NCBI RefSeq assembly: GCF_010119245.1
Contig: NZ_WNKG01000005.1
Coordinates: forward strand, 62,001-126,000
DNA length: 64,000 bases
From: Cyclobacterium salsum
Lineage (GTDB): Bacteria > Bacteroidota > Bacteroidia > Cytophagales > Cyclobacteriaceae
Reading direction: 5' to 3'
Both the position numbers and the translations under genes were made by a program. Under the pieces are notes generated by a model that did no database searches, was not told the origin of the DNA, and saw nothing but the letters and a program-made list of their open reading frames with translations. This document shows positions 36,836 to 46,628 of the stretch, one piece after another (the first letter of the stretch is position 1; each line of letters opens with the position of its first letter).

Positions 36836-37709
36836 TTGGAATGGCTGGGACTTTACCTGTGCCTGCCTGAAATCGCTGGAACGTTCCGGGTTTTCTGCTG
36901 AAGCGATTATAGTAGTAGACAATGGATCGGATGACGGTTCTGATCGGAAAATCAAAAAGCAGTTTCCCCGGGTACAACTGATTTTACACCCGGTCAATGC
37001 TGGTTTTACGGGGGGAAATAACCTGGGCATCAAGGCCGCTTTGGATCAGGGATATGCGTATATCATGCTGCTGAACAATGATACCGAAGTGGGTGCGGAT
37101 TTTTGGAAACCGCTACTGGAAGAAATGCAAGGCCACCCGGAGACCGCAGCCGTGCAGCCATTAATCTACTTTTTACATCCCAAATCCAAAATATGGAATG
37201 CGGGAGGTAAGTACCAATCCTGGCTTGGTATGGCTCAGACGATTCATCACCCCTACTCAAACGATCCCTATCCGACCGATTGGATTACCGGCTGTGCCAT
37301 TTTAGTCAGGGCATCGGTATTGGAGAAAATTGGGCTCCTGGATGAGCACTATTTTGCTTATTTTGAAGACGTAGATTGGTCCTTACGAATGAGAAAAGAA
37401 GGGTATACGCTGAAAGTTGTTCCTAAATCAATTATTTTCCATGAAGCAGGAGCAGCCTCTAAAAGTAAGCAGGAGGGAGAAGAGGGATTTCTGAATCCGA
37501 AGGTACATTTCCTGAATGTTCGGAATCAACTCTTTCAACTTAGAAAATATAGCAGGGTACCCGGAAATTGGCTGGCATGGCCCTTCCATTTCCTTAAATT
37601 CGGGTTCTACCTGGTTTACTTTACCCTGAAAGGTAGAAAATCAAAACGAAAAGCAGTGATAGAGGGGATAATTGCCGGGTTCAAAACGCCAATAGTGAAA
37701 GGAAAATGA
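36804..37709 (+). CDS. glycosyltransferase family 2 (rhamnosyltransferase-like)
   Basis: A 301-residue GT-A glycosyltransferase. It begins with AIIILNWNGWDFT, has VDNGSDDGSDRK and NNDTEVGADF as nucleotide-sugar and metal motifs, and an ED-type catalytic motif FAYFEDVDWSLRMRKEGY as in rhamnosyl- and galactosyl-transferases. The start is a GTG at 36804 that overlaps the flippase gene by 32 nt; the core first strand begins immediately after it, so a later start is not plausible. Confidence 0.88.
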   Translation: MDSSLAIIILNWNGWDFTCACLKSLERSGFSAEAIIVVDNGSDDGSDRKIKKQFPRVQLILHPVNAGFTGGNNLGIKAALDQGYAYIMLLNNDTEVGADFWKPLLEEMQGHPETAAVQPLIYFLHPKSKIWNAGGKYQSWLGMAQTIHHPYSNDPYPTDWITGCAILVRASVLEKIGLLDEHYFAYFEDVDWSLRMRKEGYTLKVVPKSIIFHEAGAASKSKQEGEEGFLNPKVHFLNVRNQLFQLRKYSRVPGNWLAWPFHFLKFGFYLVYFTLKGRKSKRKAVIEGIIAGFKTPIVKGK

Positions 37710-39121
37710 TTAGCATGTTCTTGTTTTTTCTGGTGGTGGTGTATGTATTGACGTTGCTGGTGGTCAGCGTTAAAAAGATTGTCTTTCAGGGGAAGTGGGA
37801 GTTTATCATAGTTTTTATGGTGCTGTACCTTCCCTTTTACATATCCATTTTGAGCATTGTGTACCAGGCTACCGGGTCGGAAGTCGCCGTTGCCTTTTTT
37901 CAGTACATTAAAGAACTGTTATTGCTGCTTGCGATCGGGGGATTTTTTTTGTTCCAAAAAGATTTTTGGACGTACCCGTTTCGGTTAAATTTGGTAGACT
38001 ATATACTCTTGTCATTTTTTGGATTGGCTACCCTGTTTTTGTTTTTGCCCATGGGCGAGGCCTCGTTCGTTAATAAGCTGCTGTACTTAAAAAACACCTT
38101 GTTGATTGGTGCCTTTTACTTTCTTGGTAGGAATACCCGATTGGCAAGCGACCAAATAGACCGGATTTTTTCCTGGGTGATGGTCATCGCTATAGCCGCT
38201 TTTTGTTTAAATATTCTGGAAAAAGGACTGGGGGTTCATTTTCAGCAATTGACTGGATATGCGTTGTTTAATTTTGCGATTAATGGCATAGAGCCATCCG
38301 GCAACTACGGGCTTTCCTGGACCTTTGAAACTCAGACTACCGGCATGCGACTGGCATCTTTTTTCTCTGATCCCCTGGAAATGGCCAGCTCCAGCTTATT
38401 GGCCTTTGCCACGGGGTTAATCTGGTATTTGACTCGTAAAAGAGAAGAAAGCTGGTTTTACCTGCTCGTGATGTTGGCGGCGTTAGGGAGTTTGTTTTTT
38501 TCGGCATCTCGGGCTGCTTTTGGAGCTTTTTTTGTGATGCTTTTTTTTATTGCCTTCGTTTTCAGATTGTACCGACTGCTTCAGCTCGGAGCCCTGATGC
38601 TTCTGGGCTTTGCACTTTATGTGCTTTATTTTGCCTCCGAAGAGTTCTACTATTTCGTCTACGACACGCTGACCTTTCAGAATGCCTCCAGCCTCGGCCA
38701 TTTGGTAGAGTGGTTTCTGGCCCTTGATTCGATGGTGGCAAACCCGGAAGGGTTGGGCCTGGCGATGAGTGGTAATACCGGTAGCGTGGAAGATGAAGTT
38801 CGGGTAGGTGGAGAGAATCAATTTCTCATTTACGGGGTGCAGTTGGGCGTGTTGGGCATGCTGTTATACATCGCAGCGCTGGGATTCGGCATTCACAGAT
38901 CTTTACAGGTTTTTCGGCATACATCCGACAGCTCTGATGCCCGGGTGGCTTTTATAGCCGCCAGCACCAAATTCGGCTTACTGTTACCCTTGTTTACAGC
39001 AAATGCCGAATTATACGCTTACGTATCACTGGTTTCCTGGTGGGCAATGGGTTATTCCCTCTCGATCTATAACCAGCTTTTGCCCTTTAAAAATAAGTCC
39101 TTAATTAGCACGCGTTCATGA
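37706..39121 (+). CDS. Wzy-type polysaccharide polymerase
   Basis: A 471-residue protein with about 11-12 membrane helices and a large central periplasmic loop containing the conserved SFFSDPLEMASSSL and SASRAAFGAFF segments typical of O-antigen ligase/polymerase proteins. In a Wzx/Wzy locus this is the polymerase. ATGA overlaps occur at both ends, with the preceding GT2 and the following GT4. Confidence 0.85.
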   Translation: MISMFLFFLVVVYVLTLLVVSVKKIVFQGKWEFIIVFMVLYLPFYISILSIVYQATGSEVAVAFFQYIKELLLLLAIGGFFLFQKDFWTYPFRLNLVDYILLSFFGLATLFLFLPMGEASFVNKLLYLKNTLLIGAFYFLGRNTRLASDQIDRIFSWVMVIAIAAFCLNILEKGLGVHFQQLTGYALFNFAINGIEPSGNYGLSWTFETQTTGMRLASFFSDPLEMASSSLLAFATGLIWYLTRKREESWFYLLVMLAALGSLFFSASRAAFGAFFVMLFFIAFVFRLYRLLQLGALMLLGFALYVLYFASEEFYYFVYDTLTFQNASSLGHLVEWFLALDSMVANPEGLGLAMSGNTGSVEDEVRVGGENQFLIYGVQLGVLGMLLYIAALGFGIHRSLQVFRHTSDSSDARVAFIAASTKFGLLLPLFTANAELYAYVSLVSWWAMGYSLSIYNQLLPFKNKSLISTRS

Positions 39122-40251
39122 AGGAAAAGCCTATCGTAGTATTGGTGGATGTTTTTTTTCTACACCTGGCCCAGACCGGGATCAAAACGTACATTGATAG
39201 TCTGATCCGTCAAATAGAAAATTATCAGGGAACAAAATATCGATTCATTGTTTACCCTTCCCCCAGAAAAATCAGCAGTGGGAATTTTTTTAAGGGGAAG
39301 ACCGCGCGCTGGAAAAATTGGTTGTTTCAGTTTCGTTATTTCTTTCACAAACTTATTGTACTACCCGGGCTGAGCTACCGCTATCAGACAGATTTGGTCT
39401 TTTGTCCCGATATACTTGCCCCGCTGTGGTCACGGGGAAGACGGATTGCGGTGATTCACGATGCGTTTTTTTGGGAAAGCCCCGAACATTACCATCCGCT
39501 ATGGAGAAAAATTTACCTGTTCTTTGTGAAGGGAAGTATTCAAAGGGGAACGAGGGTGCTTACCGTTAGCAACTATGCTAAAAGCAAGATCCAACCATTT
39601 TTGAAAACACCTTTTCCCATAAAGGCCATACCTACCGGGTTGGATGTGGGGATTCGGAAAAAACCGGATTCGCAGAATTCTCCGCTGGATTGCCCCTACT
39701 TTTTGCATGTAGGGGTGATGGAAAAGAGAAAAAACCTGGCGGTGCTGGTGCAGGCGTTTGCTTTGTTTAGTGAGCAGTGCGATGAAGAATACAAATTGGT
39801 GTTGGTCGGGCAGCGCGGTCCCAGACGTACGTTGGATGCCTTCGATGAAGTGGTGGGCGAGATCCGGCGATTGGGATTACAGAAGCAGGTAATTTTACCC
39901 GGATACCTAAGCGACGAAGACCTGGAAAGGTATTACCATTTTGCAACCGCATACGTATTTCCTTCCAAAAATGAGGGCTTTGGCCTTCCGGTTTTGGAGG
40001 CTTTTTCCTATGGTTTACCCGTGATTATCGGACCGCAGGGAGCCCTGATGGAAGTGGGAGGTGCTGCTGTGTTAAGAAGCGATTCCTTCGGCCCGGATGA
40101 TTTTACCAAAAGGATGAAACAGGTGGCCGGAGACCCGGATCTGCGTACCAAGCTGATTGCTCTGGGGTATAAACGGCTGCAGGCATTTAGGGGAGAGAAG
40201 TTTTTTCTATCTTTGCAGGCATATTTTAAAGAAATCGTGCATGGCAACTAG
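39118..40251 (+). CDS. glycosyltransferase family 4
   Basis: A 377-residue GT-B enzyme. The N-terminal half includes a glycine/threonine loop [13 protein letters not shown] and [20 protein letters not shown]; the C-terminal half has [20 protein letters not shown] and the E-X7-E signature [20 protein letters not shown]. It probably adds one sugar of the repeat unit, most similar by eye to mannosyl/rhamnosyl-type GT4 enzymes. Overlaps by 4 nt upstream and 11 nt downstream. Confidence 0.9.
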   Translation: MKEKPIVVLVDVFFLHLAQTGIKTYIDSLIRQIENYQGTKYRFIVYPSPRKISSGNFFKGKTARWKNWLFQFRYFFHKLIVLPGLSYRYQTDLVFCPDILAPLWSRGRRIAVIHDAFFWESPEHYHPLWRKIYLFFVKGSIQRGTRVLTVSNYAKSKIQPFLKTPFPIKAIPTGLDVGIRKKPDSQNSPLDCPYFLHVGVMEKRKNLAVLVQAFALFSEQCDEEYKLVLVGQRGPRRTLDAFDEVVGEIRRLGLQKQVILPGYLSDEDLERYYHFATAYVFPSKNEGFGLPVLEAFSYGLPVIIGPQGALMEVGGAAVLRSDSFGPDDFTKRMKQVAGDPDLRTKLIALGYKRLQAFRGEKFFLSLQAYFKEIVHGN

Positions 40252-40951
40252 TTTGGGAGGCATCATTTCCAATATCACCAAAATGGACTTTTCGGACCGT
40301 TTTGGTCCGGGATGGGATCGGGCTTCGGTCTTTTGGGTTTTGGTAAGAATGGTTGCCTGCTGGTGCCGCGGGTATTGGCTAAAGTGGCAGATGAAAAGTG
40401 CCCAGGGAATGGTTTTAATTGGAAAAGGAGTCACCATTCGCCAGGCAGGCTATTTGAGTGCAGGCAGGAATTTTGTTGCTCAGGATCATTGCGAGATTAA
40501 TTGCCTTTCCACGAAAGGTATTGTGTTTGGGGATAAGGTCACGGTGGGAAGTTATGCGATCATTCGCCCTACCAACCTATATGGGGGAGAGCCGGGTTTG
40601 GGGCTCAAGGTTGGAGACAATTCGAGTATTGGCCCTTATGCCTATATAGGCTGTTCCGGGTACATAGAAATCGGAAACAATGTGATGATGTCGCCCCGGG
40701 TAAGTATTTACTCCGAAAACCATGTATTTGAAGATGTAACCAAGCCCATGATTACGCAAGGAGTCCGTCGGTCTTTTGTCAAGATTGAAGACGATTGCTG
40801 GATTGCATCGAATGCCGTTATTTTGGCAGGCGTTACCATAGGGAAAGGATCCGTAGTGGCAGCAGGTAGTATTGTGACCAAAGATGTTCCTCCCTACAGT
40901 GTGGTTGGGGGTAATCCAGCCAAAATTATTAAAACCCGGAAAGAACCATGA
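40241..40951 (+). CDS. left-handed beta-helix acyltransferase
   Basis: A 236-residue acyltransferase. The second half carries hexapeptide repeats ([45 protein letters not shown]) with the probable catalytic histidine in SENHVFED and the trimer-closing [20 protein letters not shown]. Such enzymes O- or N-acetylate sugars. The ATG at 40241, 11 nt inside the previous gene, is preferred over an in-frame upstream start at 40157, since the extension would be shadow sequence of the glycosyltransferase. Confidence 0.88.
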   Translation: MATSLGGIISNITKMDFSDRFGPGWDRASVFWVLVRMVACWCRGYWLKWQMKSAQGMVLIGKGVTIRQAGYLSAGRNFVAQDHCEINCLSTKGIVFGDKVTVGSYAIIRPTNLYGGEPGLGLKVGDNSSIGPYAYIGCSGYIEIGNNVMMSPRVSIYSENHVFEDVTKPMITQGVRRSFVKIEDDCWIASNAVILAGVTIGKGSVVAAGSIVTKDVPPYSVVGGNPAKIIKTRKEP

Positions 40952-41712
40952 AATCTGAATCGATCAGAAATTGGAAAGAATGGGGAAAAAAAGATCCCTA
41001 CTACGGGGTCTTGTCGGAAGAAAAATTTCGCATGCAGCACCTTTCAGACCAGGCCATCGGTGAATTTTTTGAAACAGGAGAATCGTATGTTTCCGAAAGC
41101 AGGAAAAGAGTCCTCCGGTGCTTTGGAGTGGATATTTCGAAGGAAAGCATATTGGATTTTGGCTGTGGTGTGGGGCGGTTGGCGATCCCTTTTGCAAAAA
41201 TGACTGGAAAGGAAGTCTGGGGGATAGATATTTCAGAGGATATTATTGACCGGGCCACTGACCATAAGCAGGTGTTTGGGCTGGATCACCTGAAATTCAC
41301 CACTTACAACGGAAGGGAATTGAAACACCTTCCCTCCTTTGGTTTCGTCCATTCGTATATCGTATTTCAACACATAGAGCCTAAGCTGGGAATGCGACTA
41401 ATGCGCCAATTGCTGGAGCAAACCCGGGTTGGGGGGATTTTTCAGGTGCAAGTAACGTTTGGTCACCGCTTGCCCTGGAGCGTCCACGCAAATTTCTTTT
41501 TACGGACAAAGTTTCAACCATACAACTTTTTGTACTCCTCTTTAAAACACCGTAAATTCTGCCAGGAGCCGGTCATGCAGATGAATCACTATTCACCTGA
41601 TAAGTTATTCAGGCTGTTTTCGGATTATTCAAAAGAGGTGCAGGTGGAGTTTACGGACCATGGAGGTCACTTAGGAGCTTTTTACCTGCTTCAAAAAACC
41701 ACTTCCGTTTAA
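40948..41712 (+). CDS. class I SAM-dependent methyltransferase (glycan-locus)
   Basis: A 254-residue methyltransferase. The SAM-binding motif I is [15 protein letters not shown] with [12 protein letters not shown] as the acidic end of strand 2, and [12 protein letters not shown] as the later strand. The substrate is presumably a sugar of the exopolysaccharide. ATGA overlap with the acyltransferase. One of three methyltransferases in this locus. Confidence 0.88.
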   Translation: MKSESIRNWKEWGKKDPYYGVLSEEKFRMQHLSDQAIGEFFETGESYVSESRKRVLRCFGVDISKESILDFGCGVGRLAIPFAKMTGKEVWGIDISEDIIDRATDHKQVFGLDHLKFTTYNGRELKHLPSFGFVHSYIVFQHIEPKLGMRLMRQLLEQTRVGGIFQVQVTFGHRLPWSVHANFFLRTKFQPYNFLYSSLKHRKFCQEPVMQMNHYSPDKLFRLFSDYSKEVQVEFTDHGGHLGAFYLLQKTTSV

Positions 41713-41722
41713 AGCTGCGTAT

Positions 41723-42868
41723 ATGTCAATAAAAAAAACTAAAGTATTGATGTTACACGGCTCCTCGGATTTATATGGAGCAAGCAAAATCTTCTTATTG
41801 ACGGCTTCCCTCTTGCAAGAGGCGGGTGCTACTGTAGCGGTGGTACTTTCTGAAGAGGGGATTTTAGCAAAGGAGTTGCGTAAACGGGGGATTCGGGTGG
41901 AGTTGATCAAGTTGGGAATTGTGCGGAGAAAATACTTTAGCGCTGGAGGTTTGTTAAACCGGTTGAAAGTAATGATGGCTGCTTACCGGAAACTCGCCTC
42001 CCTGGCAGAAAAAATGGGTGCCACGCACGTGTATTCCAATACCGCTGCGGTATGGGTTGGAGCAGCATTAGCGAAACGGAAGGGCTATGTCCATATCTGG
42101 CATTTGCATGAAATCATTCTTCGCCCTGTGTGGTTTTCCAAAATGATCGGCAAAATGGTACAACATGCCTCGGATAAAGTGATCGTGGTATCCGGAGCTG
42201 TGAAATTGCACTGGGAAAAGTACATTGAAAGGAATAAACTCCATTTAGTATATAATGGGATAGATTATAATCCCTATCTTTGGAACACAACAGATTTGAG
42301 GGAAGAATTGGGTATTCCCGAGGATGCCTGTGTAATCGGAATGGTGGGAAGGGTAAACAGTTGGAAGGGACAAACATACTTTTTAGAAATTTCAGAAGAA
42401 TTAAATAAAAAGTTTTTAAATTTACATTTTGTTTTGGTCGGAGACGCATTTCCGGGTGAAGAACGCTTATTCGAAGGGTTAGAACAAAAGATATTGGAAA
42501 AGAAGTTTAGACATAGCATACATAACCTGGGTTTTAGGAAGAATATTTCGCCGGTACTGGCCACCATGGATATTTTTGTGCTTCCGTCTATATTGCCAGA
42601 CCCCTTCCCAACGGTGATTTTAGAGGCAATGGCTTCGGCGAAGCCGGTGGTGGCGACAGCACAGGGAGGAGCATTGGAAATGATTTCCAACGGGAAAACG
42701 GGTTTTCATATTCCCTGGGACAATGCGTCTGAAGCAGCGGAAATAGTGGGTAATCTTGTCAAAAACAAAAACCAAAGAGAAGTTATTGGGTTAAATGCAA
42801 GGAATAGTGTATTAGAAAATTTTTCATTACCGGCTTACGGTAGGACTATGGTAGGAATTTTTTCTTGA
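41723..42868 (+). CDS. glycosyltransferase family 4
   Basis: A 381-residue GT-B enzyme beginning KVLMLHGSSDLYGASKIFLL with the glycine-rich donor loop, WHLHEI, VVSGAVKLHWEKYIE, VGRVNSWKGQTYFLEISEEL and the E-X7-E region FVLPSILPDPFPTVILEAMA, where the first acidic residue is replaced by aspartate. It lies 10 nt after the methyltransferase gene and 18 nt before the DUF1972-type transferase. Confidence 0.9.
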   Translation: MSIKKTKVLMLHGSSDLYGASKIFLLTASLLQEAGATVAVVLSEEGILAKELRKRGIRVELIKLGIVRRKYFSAGGLLNRLKVMMAAYRKLASLAEKMGATHVYSNTAAVWVGAALAKRKGYVHIWHLHEIILRPVWFSKMIGKMVQHASDKVIVVSGAVKLHWEKYIERNKLHLVYNGIDYNPYLWNTTDLREELGIPEDACVIGMVGRVNSWKGQTYFLEISEELNKKFLNLHFVLVGDAFPGEERLFEGLEQKILEKKFRHSIHNLGFRKNISPVLATMDIFVLPSILPDPFPTVILEAMASAKPVVATAQGGALEMISNGKTGFHIPWDNASEAAEIVGNLVKNKNQREVIGLNARNSVLENFSLPAYGRTMVGIFS

Positions 42869-42886
42869 TAAGTAAATAAGAACAGT

Positions 42887-44044
42887 ATGTCAAAAAACAG
42901 CAAGCCGTTGCACGTGGCGATTGTAGGAACCAGGGGTTATCCTTATGTATATGGAGGATACGAAACTTTTGTAAAAGAAATGGGCGAGCGATTGGTTCAA
43001 AGGGGTATTGAAGTGACCGTTTATTGTCATGCCCCATTGTTTGATCAAAAGCCAAAAAAAGTGAATGGAATCAATTTGGTTTACATTCCCTGTGTGGAGA
43101 CCAAATCCCTGAGCCAATTGACGAATTCGCTTCTTTCGATGATTCACGTATGTTTTTCAAAGGTGGATGTGGTCTTTGTCGTTAATAGTGCCAATGGTCC
43201 TTTTGGAATCCTCACAAAGATATTCGGGAAGCCTTCGGCGATTAACGTGGATGGCCTGGAATGGTTACGGCCAAAATGGAAAGGATTGGGAGCAAGGTAC
43301 TACCTTTTTGCCTCCAGGTTGGCTACCAAGCTCTACGATCAGTTGATTACCGACTCCGATGAAATGGAGAAAATCTACCTGGAACAATTTAATGCACCAT
43401 CTAAGATGATTGCCTATGGTGCTAATCCGAACCTGTCTTCCGACAGCACCTTAATAGAGGAGTGGGGCTTGCAAAAAGAATCGTATTATTTGATTGTGGG
43501 CCGGCTGATCCCAGATAATAATGCAGACCTGATAGTGGAGGGTTTCGTAAACTCCGACTCCAAACGAAAATTGGTAATTGTAGGAGACGTTCCGTATCAC
43601 GACCGTTTTGCACAAAAGATGAAAAGCATCCCGGATAAACGCCTCGTTTTTACGGGCTATGTAAGGGACCAGGAGCAGCTAGCAGCTTTGTATCATAATT
43701 GCTATGCCTATTTTCACGGTCATGAATATGGAGGGACCAATCCCGCCATGCTGAAAGCACTGGGCTTTGGCTGTGCAATCCTGGCTATGGATACCCGATT
43801 CAATCAGGAGATGCTTCAAAAGGGTAAGTTCGGCTGGTATTTTGATAAAAATTCAGGATCGGTAGTGGAAATCATCCATAAGGCTGAGGGCTCACCTGAC
43901 AAAATGGATTATTTGAGAAAGCATTCGAGAGAGGGGCTGACACAGAAATACAATTGGGATGCCGTAACCGATGAATATGAAACCTTATTTAAGGAGCTCT
44001 GTAAACGGAAAATCAAAGAAGATTTGGTTGAAATAAACTATTGA
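42887..44044 (+). CDS. DUF1972-type glycosyltransferase (rhamnosyltransferase-like)
   Basis: 385 residues, beginning HVAIVGTRGYPYVYGGYETF, the signature of the DUF1972 N-terminal domain joined to a GT4 C-terminal domain (VGRLIPDNNADLIVEGFVNS, HGHEYGGTNPAMLKALGFGC). Members include beta-1,4-rhamnosyltransferases of streptococcal capsules, so L-rhamnose in the repeat unit is a reasonable inference. It is the last gene of the first collinear block of the exopolysaccharide operon and is followed by a strong terminator. Confidence 0.9.
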   Translation: MSKNSKPLHVAIVGTRGYPYVYGGYETFVKEMGERLVQRGIEVTVYCHAPLFDQKPKKVNGINLVYIPCVETKSLSQLTNSLLSMIHVCFSKVDVVFVVNSANGPFGILTKIFGKPSAINVDGLEWLRPKWKGLGARYYLFASRLATKLYDQLITDSDEMEKIYLEQFNAPSKMIAYGANPNLSSDSTLIEEWGLQKESYYLIVGRLIPDNNADLIVEGFVNSDSKRKLVIVGDVPYHDRFAQKMKSIPDKRLVFTGYVRDQEQLAALYHNCYAYFHGHEYGGTNPAMLKALGFGCAILAMDTRFNQEMLQKGKFGWYFDKNSGSVVEIIHKAEGSPDKMDYLRKHSREGLTQKYNWDAVTDEYETLFKELCKRKIKEDLVEINY

Positions 44045-44082
44045 AAAAATAACGCCCGGTTTTCCCGGGCGTTATTTTTTTT
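44044..44082. terminator. bidirectional Rho-independent terminator between convergent genes
   Basis: A perfect 10-bp stem TAACGCCCGG / CCGGGCGTTA (44050-44059 and 44065-44074) with a 5-nt loop, A-run on the left and T-run on the right, so it works for both strands. The stop codon of the minus-strand methyltransferase (TTA on the plus strand, 44072-44074) lies inside the stem. Confidence 0.93.
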
Positions 44083-44752
44083 CCAGCGTATGAAATACAA
44101 AAGACTTATTCAATCCCATTACTTTTTCATAATAGATTTCAGACTTCGGAAAAAGCTGCTTCATTTCGCTTAGGGAGAGCAGCCGTATTTCGTTCAGGTA
44201 GCCTTTAGCAAATTCCGGGTCCCACTTTTGCATCCTGCTAAACTTGGTTCGTGTCAAAATAAAGAAAGCAAGTGAGGAGGGAAAGAACTGGAAAAATGGA
44301 AGCGCGTAATGAGGCTCAAGAAAGAAATACTTATTGGGCGTTTGAACAAAATAATTTTTTCCCACTCTTCGAATTTCTCCGGCCATTTTTACCTGATTGG
44401 TAAACGTGAACAAATGCTCAATGACCGAGTTGGAAAAAACCAGGTCAAAAGATTGGTCTTCAAATTGGGATAAATCGGTGGCTGTACCTGCCAAACTGTT
44501 CACATGAGGAAGTTGGGTACGTTCTTTTTCGAGGTTTAGCAAGGTTATGCTAATCCTGCCAGGCTGGATAAAGGCATGGTTGGCCCAGAAACTTTCCGTT
44601 CCCCCAACATCCAAAATCTTGATCGTTTTCTGGTCGCCAAAAGTTTTCGTGAAGCACTGTTCAAAAAATCGAAAACGACGCTGCCTGAATCTGCCTCCTA
44701 TGGAGCGCGGCTCGTCTGAAGGAGCAAAAAGTGTTTTTATTTTTTGTTTCAT
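44072..44752 (-). CDS. class I SAM-dependent methyltransferase, opposite strand
   Basis: A 226-residue methyltransferase. Motif I is ILDVGGTESFW, followed by ISITLLNLEKERTQLP, and FDLVFSNSVIEHL marks the methyltransferase domain end-strand region. It is the only gene on the minus strand inside the exopolysaccharide block, convergent with the DUF1972 transferase and divergent from the sugar transferase (253-nt gap). It may have been inserted or inverted later, and its promoter would lie in that gap. Confidence 0.87.
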   Translation of the reverse strand: MKQKIKTLFAPSDEPRSIGGRFRQRRFRFFEQCFTKTFGDQKTIKILDVGGTESFWANHAFIQPGRISITLLNLEKERTQLPHVNSLAGTATDLSQFEDQSFDLVFSNSVIEHLFTFTNQVKMAGEIRRVGKNYFVQTPNKYFFLEPHYALPFFQFFPSSLAFFILTRTKFSRMQKWDPEFAKGYLNEIRLLSLSEMKQLFPKSEIYYEKVMGLNKSFVFHTLEKK

Positions 44753-45005
44753 TTTTCATGTTTTCAGCCAACATAGCAAAAATAGCTACCGGGTTTGTGG
44801 GGGTATTTTCCCAGGTATTTATGGCTGAATGGTAATAAATTTTTAATTTTACGACAAAGTTGTACACTTTGAGGTGAATATCAAAAAATTGACTGGACAT
44901 AATTCGAAAAAAGCAAGTCTACCTGTCAGGGGAGCATGGGTAAGGGAGTCAATCCGGAAAGTGGTTTTGAAGGCAGTGCTTTCAGTTAGGATTTGAGATT
45001 GGCCC

Positions 45006-45677
45006 ATGGAAAAACGTTTTAATAAGTATTTCCCGTTACTGTTTGTTGCAGTCAGCTTAACTGAAATCCCTTTAGACAAAGAAGTTAACAAGGTGTTAAA
45101 ACGGGGTTTTGACACTTTTTTTTCCCTTTTTGCAATTTTATTTATACTGAGTTGGTTGATTCCCCTATTGGCGTTGTTGATCAAATGGGAAAGCAAAGGA
45201 CCGGTTTTTTTTCTCCAAAAGCGTACCGGTGCTAACAACCGTGAATTTCGGTGTATAAAATTTCGAACCATGGTAGCTAATCCTTGGTCAGATACCCTGC
45301 AGGCCACCAAAAATGATCCGAGGGTGACCCGGGTTGGGGCATTTTTACGCCGGTTTTCCCTGGACGAGATGCCACAGTTTATTAATGTTCTAAAGGGGGA
45401 AATGTCGGTAGTAGGGCCCCGGCCACATGCGGTGCCCATGAATCTGGTATTTAAGAAGCAAATCGACTCCTACGATAATCGGCATCGGATCAAACCTGGA
45501 ATAACCGGCTTGGCACAGGTGCTGGGATATCGAGGCGAAATTTCCAATCACTGGCAAATTCGTTCGCGCGTGCGATTGGATCATTTTTACATTCGCAACT
45601 GGTCCTTTTTTTTGGACCTAACTATTGTATACAAAACCATGGGAAAATTAATCACCGGTAAAAGTGAGGTCTATTGA
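45006..45677 (+). CDS. initiating sugar transferase (undecaprenyl-phosphate sugar phosphotransferase), short form
   Basis: A 223-residue bacterial sugar transferase that would transfer the first sugar-phosphate to undecaprenyl phosphate. The catalytic core is intact: a membrane-entry helix (about 34-57), FFLQKRTGANNREFRCIKFR, SLDEMPQFINVLKGEMSVVG with PRPH, and KPGITGLAQVLGYRGEI. The N-terminal stretch EIPLDKEVNKVLKRGFDTFF resembles the linker just before this domain in long (about 460-residue) WcaJ-type enzymes, so the multi-helix N-terminal region appears to be missing; an in-frame stop at 44994 rules out a simple extension. The next gene starts on its stop codon. Confidence 0.88.
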   Translation: MEKRFNKYFPLLFVAVSLTEIPLDKEVNKVLKRGFDTFFSLFAILFILSWLIPLLALLIKWESKGPVFFLQKRTGANNREFRCIKFRTMVANPWSDTLQATKNDPRVTRVGAFLRRFSLDEMPQFINVLKGEMSVVGPRPHAVPMNLVFKKQIDSYDNRHRIKPGITGLAQVLGYRGEISNHWQIRSRVRLDHFYIRNWSFFLDLTIVYKTMGKLITGKSEVY

Positions 45678-46600
45678 TGGAGGGCTATTCTTGTCTTATC
45701 TGCCACAATGATATAGCGGGCCCCACCTACCGGGTAAAGGAGATGATGTTTGGTTCAGGAGAACCATTTGCCTATACCCAATGCCCTCAATGCGGTACTA
45801 TTCAGCAGCTGAATCCTCCTCAGAACATGAGTGCTTTTTACCCTAAAGCCTATTACTCCTTAGGTGGTTTGTCCTTATCGAATGTGCAGGTAAGATGGAT
45901 GAAAAGGCTTCGATTTTTTCTGTTTCGAAAATTTGGGCTTACCTTGTTTCAGCCGGTGTATGGAAAATGGCTGCGCATACTGGATATTGAAAAGGACCAG
46001 GCGATTGCTGATATTGGTTGTGGAAATGGACAGTTGCTGTATGAACTCTATTCCTCCGGTTATCGGAATTTATCAGGATTTGATCCTTTTATGGAATCTA
46101 CCCGCTCCATCGCACCGGGTCTACGATTGTATAAAATGGAACTGGATCAAATTCAAGGCACTTTCCATGCGGTGATGTTGCATCATGCCTTCGAGCACCT
46201 GCCCCAACCGGATGCCTCCTTTGCCCAACTGGCCAAAATCTTGAGGGCAGGAGGCAAACTCCTGATCAGGGTACCGGTTTCGGATGGGGAGGCCTGGAAC
46301 GAATACCGGGAAAATTGGGTGCAATTGGATGCCCCCCGCCATTATTTCATACCCAGTGTGGCAGGCATGAAAATGTTAGCCGAAAGACATGGGTTGGAAC
46401 TTTACCACACAGAATTCGATAGTACGTCCTTTCAGTTTTGGGCGAGCCAGAAGTACCAGAAGGGGCACTCCTTACATCAATCCGGTCAGGATTTTAGCCC
46501 TTCAGCGGAGGTTCTAAAAGAATTTGAAAAAAGGGCGGCATCCTTAAATCGCATTCAAAAAGGTGATCAGGCGGCTTTTTATTTCCGTAAACCCAGATAA
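45677..46600 (+). CDS. class I SAM-dependent methyltransferase with N-terminal zinc-ribbon
   Basis: A 307-residue methyltransferase. The first 45 residues carry a paired-cysteine zinc-ribbon (CLICH, then CPQCG). The SAM domain has IADIGCGNGQLLYEL and GTFHAVMLHHAFEHLPQPD, and a C-terminal FYFRKPR. Zinc-ribbon methyltransferases of this type occur in sugar-modification and secondary metabolite loci. The ATG at 45677 overlaps the sugar transferase stop (TGATG); the earlier TTG at 45674 is unlikely. It ends the collinear sugar block, 28 nt before a convergent universal stress gene. Confidence 0.88.
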   Translation: MEGYSCLICHNDIAGPTYRVKEMMFGSGEPFAYTQCPQCGTIQQLNPPQNMSAFYPKAYYSLGGLSLSNVQVRWMKRLRFFLFRKFGLTLFQPVYGKWLRILDIEKDQAIADIGCGNGQLLYELYSSGYRNLSGFDPFMESTRSIAPGLRLYKMELDQIQGTFHAVMLHHAFEHLPQPDASFAQLAKILRAGGKLLIRVPVSDGEAWNEYRENWVQLDAPRHYFIPSVAGMKMLAERHGLELYHTEFDSTSFQFWASQKYQKGHSLHQSGQDFSPSAEVLKEFEKRAASLNRIQKGDQAAFYFRKPR

Positions 46601-46628
46601 TCGAGGCTTAGGGACAAATCAATTGGGA

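Noticed and set aside
44753-45005. N-terminal extension of the sugar transferase or a small gene in this gap
   Set aside because: An in-frame stop at 44994 blocks extension, and no frame of useful length with family features is visible.
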